This document shows, piece after piece, positions 12,701-24,115 of a stretch of 64,000 nt of DNA (position 1 is the first letter of the stretch; every line of letters starts with the position of its first letter). A model generated the notes under the pieces. That model saw nothing but the letters and a program-made list of their open reading frames with translations. It was not told the origin of the DNA and did no database searches. The translations under genes were made by a program, and so were the position numbers. The stretch is from Tiliqua scincoides (Eukaryota; Chordata; Lepidosauria; Squamata; Scincidae), in contig NC_089826.1 in NCBI RefSeq assembly GCF_035046505.1, positions 3,658,501-3,722,500 of the forward strand. Direction: 5' to 3'.

Positions 12701-13289
12701 CTCCCAAATACAGACACTGGATCCATCCCTGGTTCTAAGGAGATTCAACTCTCAGAAAGCTGGGAGGATTCGGCTCAACCAGGTAGATTCAGTAAATTCA
12801 GATCTGCTGTACTTTGCTTTTTAAAAGTAATGAATATTGTAAAAAAAAAACTAGTACTCTAATGATGTGACTGTATTTGACTAGCATATCTTTCCTCTTG
12901 CTTTGATGTAAAGTAAATACATTTTTTTTCATATGTATCAATGCATCAGCAATGTGTCATCAACAAATGTTATATAGGTGCTAGACAGGAGTTATATAGC
13001 ATTATATAGGTGATAGATAGGTGCTAGACAGGCACTATATAGGTGTTAGGCATTATATAAGTGCTAGATAGGCGTTATGTAGGCGCTATGTAGGTGTTAT
13101 GTAGGCGTTAGCTAGGTGTTAAATAGGCGTTAGATAGGCGCTAAGTAGGCGTTAAGTAGGTGTTATATAGGCACTAGATAGGTGTTATGTAGGCGCTAGA
13201 TAGGTGTTAGGTGTTAGGCACTATATAGGTGCTAGATAGGTGTTGCATTGGCACTAGATAGGCATTAGATAGGTGCTAGATAGGCATTA

Positions 13290-13960
13290 CCCCTGGGGGC
13301 TGGGGGCCAAGAATAGGCCCTCAGTTTGGCTGTACTTGTCGTAAGAGGCGACTAAACAGCCACCGGGTAGATGGGACTCGTCAGCCTAGGAAGGCAGCTC
13401 ATCTAAGAGAAGGAAACTCTGATCCCAAACCTCCACTGCCTTGTGGCTACATCCAGTTCTGGAAAAGGCTTCAGGAGTCAACCTCGAGGCAAAATCAGGA
13501 GCCGGAGTCCCTTAGGCAGTTCATGGCTGAACACAGTCACGTTCTGGCAACTCCTGCGACGCCGCTGGAACCAACCGTATTGGCTTCTGCCTTTCCATTG
13601 GACCATTCCAGCGACGTGGAGAGGGGGGATTTGCTGCATGGGTAACAGCCTATCCTCCATACCTTCTTTACCCAGGCTTCGCGCACTGGAGAGGACACTC
13701 CAACTTCGCCATACGGCGTCGGCACAACACGGGAAGCAGCAGTTTACCGGTTATAAGTCTTTGCTCGATTGGCGTAGAGCATGACGCCAGGGGCTGCTTC
13801 CGACGGTGGGAGAGATCATTGCATCTCATTGGGCAGCTCCCGGTGTGGAAGGGATTGTCACTCCCGGATTGGCCTTTTCAGCCACACTAGACGCTGTGCC
13901 AGAACCACCTTTCAGAGCGCGATACCATAGTCTTTCGAGACTGAAGGTTGCCAATACAAG
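13290..13960 (+). mobile_element. Head-plus-tail derivative of the resident LINE
   Basis: Starts with a 5' head (GGGCTGGGGGCCAAGAATAG, then CAGCCACCGGGTAGATGGGA) and ends with the 3' end of the LINE seen at 57.9 kb (CACTCCCGGATTGGCC to GAGACTGAAGGTTGCCAA). The coding middle is absent. It is bounded by ATAGGCATTA at 13280-13289 and 13961-13970, a 10-bp target duplication, although the target is itself a minisatellite. The same head occurs at 26255. Confidence 0.75.
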
Positions 13961-14223
13961 ATAGGCATTAGATAGGTGTTAAATAGGAGCTGTATAGGTG
14001 TCAGGTAGGTGTTAGACAGGCGCAAAATAGTTTGTTATATAGCCGTTAGATAGGTGCTAGATAGGCGTTATATAGGCGCTAAGTAGGTGTTATGTAGGCG
14101 CTAGATAGGTGTTATGTAGGCGCTAGATAGGTGTTAAATAGGTGCTGTATAGGCGTTAGATAGGCACTAAGTAGGCACTAAGTAGGCGCTAGATAGGTGT
14201 TATGTAGGCGCTAGATAGGTGTT

Positions 14224-14224
14224 A

Positions 14225-14271
<47 letters not shown>

Positions 14272-14605
14272 AGGTATTTCTATACCGCCTTTCTTGGTCC
14301 TCATATTTCTCCTTAGACTTTATTCGAGGCAGTTTACATAGGCAGGCAAATTAAATCCCCGTAGGGATTTTTACAATTTGAAAGAAGGTTTCTATCTTTC
14401 AATAACCACAACATTCAGATGTTTCATTCTTGATCTGGTCGCACATTCTGGCCTCCATCCTCCCACGCTCAGAGCAGATGGAATAGCTCAGCTCAGCTTG
14501 TCAGCTGCTTCAAGGTCGCACGGTGCCGGTGGCCTTAAACTGGTGACCTTCGGATGTTATCTTCAGGCAAATGGAGGCTCAACTCTCTAGACCAGACCTC
14601 CTGCC
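14224..14605 (-). mobile_element. tRNA-derived SINE with (ATT)n tail
   Basis: On the minus strand the head reads GAGTTGAGCCTCCATTTGCC with a B-box-like AGGTCACCAGTTTAAGG. The 3' end is AAGGCGGTATAGAAATACC followed by (TTA)n, seen on + as the TAA run at 14224-14270. This is typical of squamate SINEs using RTE/BovB-like tails. Confidence 0.65.
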
Positions 14606-15179
14606 CTGTGTTAGGTGCTATATAGGTGCTAGATAGGTGTTGCATAGGCACTAGATAGGCATTATTTAGTTGCTATATAGGCGTTAGATAGGTGCTAGAT
14701 ACGTGTTAGATAGGTTTTAAATAGGCACTTTCAATACAAGCAAATACTACCTGCATCACAGTGATACGTTTTACGTTTGCAGGGTTGCAGGCCTGTGTAT
14801 TGCACTGGTGTGTAAATGAAAGGATATGTTGCATGTTATTTCTATGTAGGCAATACATTTTACGTTGCATGCAGAGATGCATTTATTTTGTGCAAATTAT
14901 CGTTACGTTGCTTTGCAGCTAATGAATGCATCTTTAAAAAAAACAAAACAACCACATTATTTTCTCTTCCTGAAATTTGGGGGAGTTATGGGTATTTGAT
15001 GTTTCTCCAGACTTATCCTTTCATTTTGCCCACAGTATAGATACCTGACATCATTGCCCCCCTTGAAAATATAGTTGCCCCCCCCACCTCTAGAATCCTG
15101 GCTACGGGCCTGCTGACCAATGTATTTGAGGGACTGCCTCCTTCCGTATAATCCTACTCTTCAGAGGGGGCCATTGTGA

Positions 15180-15795
15180 CTGTACTATCACCAGCAGAGG
15201 TGAAGGGGAGAGGGGTTAAAAACAGGGACTTTTCAGCAGTGGCTCCTTGGTTGTGGACTTCCCTCCCCCTGGAATTAAGGATGGCTCACTCTCTGGAGAC
15301 CTTTCAGTAGGGCCTCAAATCTTTTTAAATTCAAGGAGGCTTTTGACGTGACTGGTCAGCACTCTTTAATGAATGCAGTTTTAACCGCAGCATGATCCAT
15401 TGGGGTCTGATTGTTTTATTGTTTTATTTATTTTTCACATTTTTATACCGCCCTTCCTCCAAAGAGCTCAGGGCGGTTTACAGAGCTGCTCCTCCCCTCT
15501 TTCTTGTCCTCACAACAACCCTGTGAGGTAGGTGAGGCTGAGAGAAAGTGACTGGCCCAAGGTCACCCAGGAAGCTTTGTGGCTGAGGGGGGATTTGAAC
15601 CTGGATCATCCAGGTCTAAGTCCACCTCCCAAACCATTATACCACCCTGGCTCTCTTCTCTTGTTTTAATTGTTCTATGTTTTAATGTTTTAGTATCGTT
15701 TTAATCTTTTACCTTGTATTTTTTCTAGGTTGTAAGCTACCTTGGGTGCCCCAATGTGTGGTAGAAAGGAGGGATAGAAATTCTTTAAATAAATA
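15180..15795 (+). mobile_element. CR1/L2-type LINE C-terminal fragment, split by a SINE
   Basis: The left part (15180-15400) translates to a SAVAPWLWTSLPLELRMA-like peptide, the conserved end of CR1/L2 reverse transcriptase ORFs. The right part (15690-15795) is the 3' UTR ending in an AAATAAATAATAAG tail. A SINE at 15415-15660 lies between them. Confidence 0.6.
15415..15660 (-). mobile_element. Sauria-type tRNA-derived SINE
   Basis: On the minus strand it starts CAGGGTGGTATAATGGTTTG (A-box region) and has a B box GGTTCAAATCC. The body includes CCTTGGGCCAGTCACTTTCT and CCTCACAGGGTTGTTGTGAG, and it ends CGCCCTGAGCTCTTTGGAGG and GGCGGTATAAAAATGTG. This is a familiar lizard SINE structure. Confidence 0.8.
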
Positions 15796-15799
15796 ATAA

Positions 15800-16311
15800 G
15801 TGGATAGTAAAAGCCCCATTGATCAAATGGGAAAGCGAAGCAAGGCTGCATCGCTTGAACTCAAGAGATGTGGAGGACCTTAGAGAAGGCTTTCTGTGGC
15901 CCCTGCCCTCTTCAGCAGGGGTAGGAGTTGGGCTTTCACACAGCAGCTTCCCTGAAGCTATGAGAAAAGGTCCCCATGGAAGTCATAATTCCTTGCACAG
16001 ATGGGAATTTGTGTGGGGGATGTTTTTTTGGCTGGCTGCACGTGGACTGAATGGTTGCACCTCCGTCATAATGTTACATCAGTATGGAGGGCCATCTGCA
16101 CCCTGGCAGAGGAATCTGCTCAGGGGGCTTGATTTGGAACGAGGCTTGGACAGAGACCAGGCAGAGCATCATTTGCAGTAAGTCAGGGAGGTGCCAAAGC
16201 TTTTATCCCTCTCAGTCCTGGGGCCTAAGGAAAGGCAGAGGGAACAAATACAGTCAGTCAAACTAAATGGGAAAAGGAGCCCGATCACAGAGGGTTTCCA
16301 TATGCTCCATT
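15800..16311. other. Intergenic, no gene seen
   Basis: Unique-looking sequence. The 120-codon open frame on + has no splice or similarity support. Confidence 0.4.
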
Positions 16312-16485
16312 CAGTGGTGTAGCTAGAGGGGGTGCAAAGCACTAAGTTTTTGCAGGGAGCTTCACTGCAGCATTCAAGCAGACCCTCCCCCTTGGAGCCA
16401 TACTGGGCAGTGGGACCAAAACAGAGGTGTATGCCTGGCCTCCTGCAAAACATAGTGCTTTGCACCCCCTCTAGCTACACCACTG
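16312..16485. repeat. hAT-like MITE, family A
   Basis: Ends CAGTGGTGTAGCTAGAGGGG and CCCCTCTAGCTACACCACTG are exact inverses. The flanking 8-mers gctccatt / gctccaca agree at 6 of 8 positions. Confidence 0.85.
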
Positions 16486-16999
16486 GCTCCACATATTCCC
16501 ATTTATCAGGAACAGCCTCTAGATTCTGGGACCACTCCCTGGGAATAATCATTGGACCTTGTTTTCCTCTTATTTTTGCCTTGGGGTGAGGGAGACGCCT
16601 TGTTAAAATGTGGTTAGAGCGGGTTCCTAGCTGTACGTTCTTGAGAAGTATGAATGGGGAATAGGTGCATCTTGTCTCTAGACACATGCATGTAAATGTG
16701 TGCACATAGACCCTAAGGCACCATGCACTGCGCATAGCCTGCCATGGGACACTGCAGTTGCTAAAGTCTATTTTGAACAGTTGGTAATTGATGCAAATGA
16801 CCTCAGCCGCTCCGACTTGTAGGACTTGCTGAATGAATACATGAATGGCCCAGGCAGGCCCAGTGGGAATGTCCAAGCCAGCCACACATAATGTTGCCCG
16901 TGTGCAAACCCAGAGGCATCACTAGGGCTTGCATTACCTGGTGTGAGGTCTCAATGCATCAACCTCATGATGGAACTCCTCCCGTACCCGACCATAAAG

Positions 17000-17822
17000 C
17001 AGTGTTTCCCAAACGGAGGGCTGAGACCCACCAGTGGGTCATGAGCCAATTTTTGGTAGGTCCTGAAAAGATTTTGAAACATTAAAAAAAAGTTGCAAGC
17101 ACCCTTGCCTGGTTTGCAGACAAAGATTGCTAACTGGAATTGTGACTTGTGGTATGAGGTCATTTCCATACCCCCACATTAAAATGTCACATGTTCCTAT
17201 TATCTTTAGTAACTGGTGTGCCATAGATCATGTGTGAACCCAGTTTCAGCTTTTGTCTGGCTTGTAATTCCCTAACAACACATCTTACTCTCCAGTTCAG
17301 CCTTCTGGGTACCCTGGAACGACTGTAAAGGTTTGGGGAACAGTCCTTGAACTCCATTTCTAGGGAGAGCTTAGTAAATGTCTACCACACATTCTGTATG
17401 TAAGGTTTCTGCCAGCCTCTGGAGCACAGGACCCCATATAATTACACAGGCCTACAAAATTGAGGGTCAGAAAAGTTTTTCCCAAACTTTATGGTGGTTT
17501 GATATGAATTTGGGGTGCCGATTCCAAAAATGGCATCCGTTTTTGCCCTATCACCTCTAGTTTTGGAGATATAATATAGCCTTATTAGTGATTGGTTTAA
17601 GCAGCTTCCTCATGAGGAAGCCATGGTGTAGGCTTCCTCATGAGGAAGCTGCTTGAACCATTCACTAAAGAGGCTATGCCGTGTCTCCAAAACTAGACGT
17701 GATAGGGCAAAACAGATGCCATTTTTGGAATTGGCACCCCAAATATACCCAGGAATTGGTGTAACGTTTAAGGAAGCAAAATGTGTGTTGGCCTGTGTTA
17801 TTAATAATAAATTATTAATAAA

Positions 17823-17904
<82 letters not shown>

Positions 17905-17966
17905 GATGAGAATAGATTGTCATTTTTAAAAGTGGGTCCCAGCACTAAAATGTTTGGGAAGCACTG
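17000..17966. repeat. hAT-like element with CAGTGTTTCCCAAAC ends and nested insertions
   Basis: Left end CAGTGTTTCCCAAACGGAGG and right end TGTTTGGGAAGCACTG. Flanking 8-mers match only partly, so it is old. Nested inside is a second palindromic element (about 17441-17799, ends CACAGGCCTA / TGGCCTGTG, central palindrome CTTCCTCATGAGGAAG twice). A long (CT)n run lies at 17828-17901. Confidence 0.65.
17828..17901. repeat. (CT)n microsatellite
   Basis: Uninterrupted CT dinucleotides for about 74 bp inside the hAT-like element. Confidence 0.97.
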
Positions 17967-18008
17967 TCGTACAGAATAAATTGCAATATCACACACAAAG
18001 CCGAAATG

Positions 18009-18563
18009 CAGTGGCAACACTAGGGTTGGTGTCACTTCCATTCACTTTATTTATTTATTTATTTAACAGTACAGCTCACCCAAGGAGTCAGAAACCAACA
18101 AAAAAAACTAGTGGCCACCTTGAGGACACTCAGTAAGAATTCTAATATTATCTCTGGTACACGGAAATAAGAACTGACTCATTCTAACACCTTATTGGTT
18201 CCCTGCTGTGTCATAATAACACCTCATTGGCTCTTGGAACAATCAGTCTCATTGGTCAGTTTTGAGTTCAAGAAATCCTCTTTTTGTTACATAAGGCAGT
18301 TGTGTTTTCCTTCTCTGGTTATTTGGCTGTAACTTTTGATAGAATACAGATATTTCAACACAATTTTTTCCATTGCATTCTGTATTCATTGCATTCTGAA
18401 AGTTGTCCATTGAATGATATATAACATAATACCAAGATTTTATACCAAGGTTTACCAAGATTTTTATATCATGATTTTCACAATTTTGGCCAGTGGTAGT
18501 GTCCTGTCCCTCCTTGAATGTGTCACCCAGTGCAGTCTGCACCCCCACCTAGCAACACCACTG
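18009..18563. repeat. hAT-like MITE, family B (CAGTGG...CACTAGGG)
   Basis: Ends CAGTGGCAACACTAGGG and CCTAGCAACACCACTG. The interior shares GGCTGTAACTTTTGATAGAA and GATATTTCAACAC with the copy at 21065-21416. A TTTA run lies near 18046-18065. Confidence 0.65.
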
Positions 18564-19412
18564 TGCAAACCCACCATGAACCCCTCCTGCTGCTGCCTTC
18601 CACCAAAAGTAAGAACAAATTGCACTGTTGTTAGTACATTCCCACTTTCAGGTAGCTGGAGGGGGAAGGGAGGGAGCCAAACTCCTATGCAGCTACCTCC
18701 CCCAAAAGGGAAAAAATGTTGTATGCGTATCAGTGCATGCACACCACCTACATATGGAGGGAAGGGGAGAGTGAGTTGGGCAAAGCCAAACTTCCTCCCT
18801 CCGCTTCCTCTGCCTACAGCTTCAGATACCCTGGATGCAGCCTCCTCACTCACATAAGGACTGTTTAAAATGACTTAGAGAAGCAGAGCAGGCAGCATGT
18901 CCTTCTATGGCCTTTTGGGTCATTTTAGACAGAACTTGGGTGAGCCCCAAGCAGCTGAAGCTGGAGGTCAGAGAGAGGGGCCAGTGGGGTGGCTAAGGGG
19001 GGTTGGGGAGGTTACATTGCCCCATGTACCACGCCTTGAGGGGGTGTCTTAGAGGCATGTATTGTTCTTCTCTGGAGAAACAGGCTCTGTACCTGTTTCT
19101 CCGGAAAATGACAGAGAAAATGACAAGGAGAGCCTCGTCCCTGTCCCTCATGCAAACCCCCTCTCCAGATGCCTCCCTGTTGCCATCCGCCCCACTCAAA
19201 TGTATTTGGACGGATGTGTTAAAAATAATTTGATGACAAGACAGATGAGACTTTGGGGACCTGAGCTTGTCTCTGCACTAAATTGGCTCAATTATTGTGT
19301 ATGATTTCAACCTAGAGTGGGGGTGGGAGGTGTGTGTGTGTGTGTGTATGGGGGAGAAATAAACACCACAGCAACGATAGAGGCACCTGATGCCACGAGG
19401 AATCTGGAAGGG
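18564..19412. other. AVT upstream region
   Basis: No exon recognised. A (GT)n tract lies at about 19330-19348, some 65 bp upstream of the AVT TATA box. Any enhancer function cannot be read directly. Confidence 0.4.
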
Positions 19413-19420
19413 TATAAATA
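19413..19420 (+). promoter_or_regulatory. AVT: AVT TATA box
   Basis: TATAAATA 87 bp before the AVT start codon, which places transcription start near 19445 and gives a 5' UTR of roughly 60 nt. Confidence 0.75.
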
Positions 19421-19506
19421 AGCAGGTGGTCCAGCAAGTAGCCAGAAGCAGGCAGCAGGCGTGCAGGACTGATTGGTGCATGCGGGAGCCTTGCCAGTCT
19501 GCCAAG

Positions 19507-22500
19507 ATGCCCGAGACCTCGCTGCCAGTGTACTTCCTCTGCCTTCTCACCTTGTCTGCAGCCTGCTACATCCAGAACTGCCCTCGAGGAGGAAAGAGGG
19601 CATTCCCAGATGCAGAAGTCAGACAGGTAGGAGGGAGGGAGACTCCTTGAGTGAGATGGTGTGTGTGTGTGTGTGAGAGAGAGAGACTATTTTACAGTAC
19701 TGTATCTTGCAGGTCTTCCTCATTCATTCCGAGCGGGTCCTCATTCTCTCATCTCTTTCCATTTGCTTGTGCTACTTTTGGTCAAGCACAACCGAGTCCT
19801 GTAAGCCTCTCCACAGGCATGTTGTCAGGATGGCACACCCCTGGCTCCTGAAATGTGCAACCACTGCAGCCAGAGAGTAAATGGCGAGGGGGGAAGAACA
19901 TTGATTTATACAAGGCTTAAGCACTTTTGATCTCGTAAGAGAAAAAAACTGGTCCTGTGGTAAGAGAAGGGGAGCCCCTCTCAGCCCTTTGTCCATCTCT
20001 GATCTCAGAAGACCTTGCAGGAGATCTCAGTGCTAGGAGGAGTGTCCACTGGTGGTCGTCAGGGGGATCATGCTGTGGCCAAGTCTGGTTGTACAGTCCC
20101 TGGGTTGCCTGGGGAAAGTTGTTTTCCTTTGCTTCAGTTTTCCCTCTGCAGATGGGGGTCTGGGGAAACCAACCACAAGGGAAGTCTGAAAGATGAACCG
20201 GTTAACATTATCCATCCTATTTCTAAACATTTCAATACCAGTAATAGTGTAGATTGCACTGGTACCTTTTGAAAGGGCAGAAGGAGGTCTCTTCCTTTTT
20301 AAGAACTTCTCTGCAAGGAGTACAGTGTCCTCCTCCTTGTAGGGAAGGACCATTCACTACAAGGCTCCGAAGGTCTGAAATCAGAGCCTTAAGCATTTCA
20401 TCGCAACTTGACAAAAACTTGCAGCCTGCTTGTTTTTAATCACCTGTAGTTTCTCCAGGATAAGGTTGACAAGTGACCTGAAAAATTAACAAGGCCTGCT
20501 CTTGTGTCTTTAACAGCCGCTCAATCTGCAGACATAAACACTCTTGCTAATGTCTACACATGGAGCCAGTTAAAGGCATAGCTAAGTGGCCAGCTGCAAA
20601 AATTGGCAATCTTGCAGGGCAAGCCTAGTCATGTCTACTCAGAAGTAAGTTCCACTGATTTTAATGGGGCTTACTCCCAGGTAAGAGTGATGAGATTGCA
20701 ACCCAAGTCCAGTATGTGGGCACACAAGCAAAAAATCAGCTGTCTGGCTTTAGGTTCTCATTTTTGGGTGCAAACTTCTTGTTGCTGCTGCTGCATTACT
20801 TGTAAGTAGCAAACTTGAAGTGGAGGCATCAGGGGAATTCAAGAGCAGTAACTAATTCAAACTGGGTAGTTCCAGTGACTTCAGCGCATTTACACCAGTG
20901 TAAGTGATATGCGAATGGTTCTTTACAGCTTAAGGATCCGCCTGCTAAATCTATGTTCAGTTCTAGTCACTGACACCAGGTTAGAATTCCTGGTGTGAGT
21001 AGAGTAGAAAAGGCTCTCTCCAAATTTTATTTAAAGATAAAGTGGACTTAGAGGGGGTGATGCTCAGTGGTGTCACTAGGGTTTGCACCACCCAGTGTGG
21101 GAGGACAGCACAGCACCGCTATGATGGACCTCCTCCCATGCAGTGGGAAGGGCACACACTGGGCGGTGGGCAGAGGATGTATCATCGCCCCACCCTTGCT
21201 GGTTTTTTGGCTATAAATTTTGATAGAATAGAGATATTTCAGCATGGTTTGCCTCACTGCATTCTGCAAGAATTGATACATCCATCAATATATAACATGA
21301 TGGTATTATTCAAAAATAGCAAGATTTTAAAAATTTTGGCCAGTAGTGGTGTCAGACACCCCCTCCCCCCATGTGCATCACCTGGTGCAATCCACACACC
21401 CCTAGCGACACCACTGCATGCCATGCTGCTGCAAGGGCGAATGCTAAGTTCCTGTATTATGGTTGACTCCTGGCATTCCTTTTTCTAGCTGAGGATACTA
21501 AACTTTCGATGACGGGAAGAGTCCTGGGAACAGCAATGATTCATGGGAGGAACTCTAGCTCAGTGATCAATGACTGTCACTCTTGTTCAGTGGCATAGCT
21601 AGAGGGGGTATGAAGCACTAAGTGTCCAGGGAGCCTCACTGTGGCATGCGAATGCCCCTCTCCCCCTCAGAGCCAGGCAAACTCCTCTGTTTTGCTCCCA
21701 CCACCTGGAATGGTTCTGAAGGGGAGGGGCCACTTGCACACCATGGTGTGGCTCCCTGCAAAACCTAGTGCTTTGCAACCCTTCTAGCTACGCCACTGCT
21801 CTTGTTTACTAATAATATTCAGGGACTGGCTGGTCATATTTAACAAAAGCAGCCACAGAACGGTGCGTGTACGCAACCACAGGTTAGGCAACATTACAGT
21901 GCGATTCTGTACATGTTGACTCAGAAGTCGGTCCCACTGTGTTAAATGGAACTAATTCCCAGGTACCGATGCATAGGGTTGTAGCTTCAGATGGCTTGAA
22001 GATGGGATTAAGTAGAAAAAGTATAAAGTGGATATTAGCCATGACTGCTAAATAGAACCTCTTGGTCCAGAGGCAACACACCTGGTAGCATCAGCTTAGC
22101 ACCTGTTGGAAGAGGATGCCAGATACCGGGACCATTGGTTGGATGCTGCAGAGTGCTTCTTACAAGGATCAAGCACACAGTCCTGTTGCCTTAACCCCTT
22201 CTCCCCTCTCCCTCCCTCCCTCCCCGTAGTGCATCCCCTGTGGTCCTGGGAACAAAGGAAACTGCTTTGGCCCCAACATCTGCTGTGGAGAGGAGCTCGG
22301 CTGCTATTTTGGCACCTCTGAAGCTCTTCGTTGCCTGGAAGAAAATTACCTGCCTTCCCCCTGCGAAGCTGGAGGAAAGCCCTGCAGTGGTGGAGGGAGG
22401 TGTGCAACATCTGGCATCTGCTGCAATGATGGTAACTACGAGGTGATGGTCTTGCTTTCCCCCTGCAAAGGGCAAAGGAGCAGTGAGAGAGTCAAAAAAT

Positions 22501-23365
22501 GTCAGGTTCAACACAAGCCTGGCCCACAGACTTTTTTGTGCATGGTCATATGGGATAGAGATTTAGGGCACAATCCTAACCAGGTCTCCTCAGAAGTAAG
22601 TCCTATTTTGTTCAATGGGGCTTACTCTCAGGAAAGTGTGGTAGGATTGCAGTCTTTCCTTTTTCTTTCCTCTCCTCCCAGCCTTTCTCCTTCTGAGAAA
22701 CATGGTGCTCATGTAAACAATATCCTCCCATGTGAGCAAGGTGAGTTTAGGGTTGCCAACTGACCGCAAGACTTGCTTGATCTACACCTATGCCTGTGTT
22801 TGATTTGCAGCTCAGGAATCAGCAGGTGGTGCTTTTCACAGCAGGAAGAAGCAGGTCAAGCTGGGGTTACATGCCCTTGTTTTGCTAGGCAGGGATTGTT
22901 CCCAGAAGGTAACACAGATTGGAGAGGATAACCTCTGAAAGCCTAATTGCAAGGGTGGTGTCAATGGTTGGCCAGCTCAGGGACTGGATGAGGACTCACA
23001 CCCAGTAGAGGTCTCAACTGGCCAGGCTGAACCCTAAGCCCTCAGTACTAGTGACCAATGTGCCATTGAGAGTCCACTGAAGCATAACAAGCTGGCATCA
23101 GCCATGCCCAATGGCGAAAACCCAAGAGATTCTCATCAGACTGGCTCATCTTGTCCCCTGCCCCATTAATGAAAATGTTCCTCTTTTCTTCTTTCTTTTG
23201 GAAGAGAGCTGCACCATGGACATGGCCTGCGTGGATGAAAATGGTGACAGGAGTCGGGTGTCCTCAGAAAGGAACCTGACTGTGCTGGACAGCTCTGCTG
23301 GTGACCTGCTCCTCAAACTGATGCACTTGGCAAGCATGAACAGGCCATCAAGCGGGAAGCAGTAG
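19507..23365 (+). CDS. AVT: Vasotocin-neurophysin precursor (three exons)
   Basis: Complete arginine vasotocin gene. Exon 1 (19507-19626) encodes a 19-residue signal peptide, the hormone CYIQNCPRG, the amidation glycine and cleavage pair GKR, and the start of neurophysin. Exon 2 (22230-22431) carries the neurophysin core, with [12 protein letters not shown] and [13 protein letters not shown]. Exon 3 (23205-23365) completes the 14 neurophysin cysteines and adds a copeptin-like tail with an N-glycosylation site (NLT) and the leucine-rich LLLKLMHLA. The precursor is about 160 residues. Introns 1 (2.6 kb) and 2 (0.77 kb) have GT/AG ends and phases 0 and 1, as in the family. The hormone is made in hypothalamic neurons, carried by neurophysin in secretory granules, and controls water balance and social behaviour. 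A TATA box lies at 19413 and AATAAA at 23517. No defect was seen. Confidence 0.95.
20608..20704. repeat. Short MITE, 'GTAAGTYCCAYTGA' family (AVT intron 1)
   Basis: Contains CTCAGAAGTAAGTTCCACTG and its near inverse AATGGGGCTTACTCCCAG. The same family recurs at 21895, 22565 and 34648 with AATCCTAACC-type ends. Confidence 0.6.
21065..21416. repeat. hAT-like MITE, family B (AVT intron 1)
   Basis: Ends CAGTGGTGTCACTAGGG and CCCTAGCGACACCACTG. The interior matches the element at 18009-18563. Flanking 8-mers no longer match. Confidence 0.75.
21588..21798. repeat. hAT-like MITE, family A, with perfect target duplication (AVT intron 1)
   Basis: Ends CAGTGGCATAGCTAGAGGGG and TAGCTACGCCACTG, flanked by identical 8-mers ctcttgtt at 21580-21587 and 21799-21806. 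The 8-bp duplication assigns family A to the hAT superfamily. No transposase is present. Confidence 0.92.
21895..21979. repeat. Short MITE, GTAAGT family (AVT intron 1)
   Basis: Carries GACTCAGAAGTCGGTCCCAC and AATTCCCAGGTACCGATGCA, a diverged member of the family at 20608. Confidence 0.45.
22565..22653. repeat. Short MITE, GTAAGT family (AVT intron 2)
   Basis: Left GGGCACAATCCTAACC with CAGAAGTAAGTCCTATTTTG, right CAATGGGGCTTACTCTCAGG and GGTAGGATTGCAG. The arms form a hairpin. Confidence 0.7.
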
Positions 23366-23516
23366 GTCTGTGGAGGCTGGTGAGGAAGCCGCCCAAAGCA
23401 TCCATGCGCCGGGCTGCTGACATTCCGGAAGTCTCTCCGAACCAGAAACGGATGAAGCCCTAAACAAGTCAAGGAATAATACCCACCAGAGAGTGAAATG
23501 TAAATACATTGCAAAT

Positions 23517-23522
23517 AATAAA
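23517..23522 (+). promoter_or_regulatory. AVT: AVT poly(A) signal
   Basis: AATAAA 152 bp after the AVT stop codon, followed by a GT-rich stretch (TTGTGTTTGGGTGTG). Confidence 0.8.
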
Positions 23523-23707
23523 GTCTTTTGTGGCATTGTGTTTGGGTGTGAATTTCAATCCTCACAACATGGTGTTCTGGGCTGTTGATGAACTTTTGCA
23601 CAGAAGCCTTGAATTCTGCCCCTGAAAAAACACCCCCAAGGCCAGACTGAAGATGCAAGAGAAATAACCCAGGTTTTACTTTCATCTCAGCTCATGAAGG
23701 GCTTGGT

Positions 23708-24115
23708 CTAATTTGGTTCTTGGAAAATCTTCCATGCTACAACCATGCAATCAGCCTGGTCTCCCTTGTTGAAACTGGGGTGACCATCACTTGGCACATG
23801 GAATGGAATGGAAATGTGGTTGGCTATTGGAGCATCACAAAGGTCCTTAACTCCTAAATTGACCACAACACGTCCGTTTTCAAGTATGATGATGGCACCA
23901 TTAACTGCCAAAACACATATAAGTGAAACCAGAACTGGGTGTTTGTACAACCCAAGTAAACATTGGAGCCCCAAGAACATGCTCACAGCATTGAGAACCT
24001 GTCCCCTCAGTGATGTCCTACCAATGCTGTCAGCCCAATAGTTCATTTTTCTGTACGTCATCATGAAGTAGGCTGCCTCCAGGCCGATATTTATCATTAT
24101 ATTCATACATAACAA
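23708..24115 (-). CDS. Unrecognised open frame convergent with AVT
   Basis: An uninterrupted minus-strand frame of 135 codons ending about 190 bp past the AVT poly(A) signal. Its composition is protein-like, with a hydrophobic stretch (LGLYKHPVLVSLICVLAVNG) and then GAIIILENGRVVVNLGVKDL. I do not recognise it. It could be a piece of a mobile element, an exon of an unknown gene, or chance. No start context or splice partner was found. Confidence 0.25.
   Translation of the reverse strand: MLCMNIMINIGLEAAYFMMTYRKMNYWADSIGRTSLRGQVLNAVSMFLGLQCLLGLYKHPVLVSLICVLAVNGAIIILENGRVVVNLGVKDLCDAPIANHISIPFHVPSDGHPSFNKGDQADCMVVAWKIFQEPN

Larger units (their letters stand above)
12960..14720 (+). repeat. Degenerate minisatellite, ~10-11 bp unit TAGGYGYTAGA
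   Basis: Dozens of imperfect copies of a unit such as ATAGGTGCTAG or ATAGGCGTTAT, strongly strand-asymmetric. Interrupted by a LINE derivative (13290-13960) and by a (TAA)n run with a SINE (14224-14605). The repeat continues on the far side of each insertion. Confidence 0.9.

Noticed and set aside
23146-23685. 179-codon minus-strand frame
   Set aside because: Antisense shadow of AVT exon 3 and its 3' UTR.
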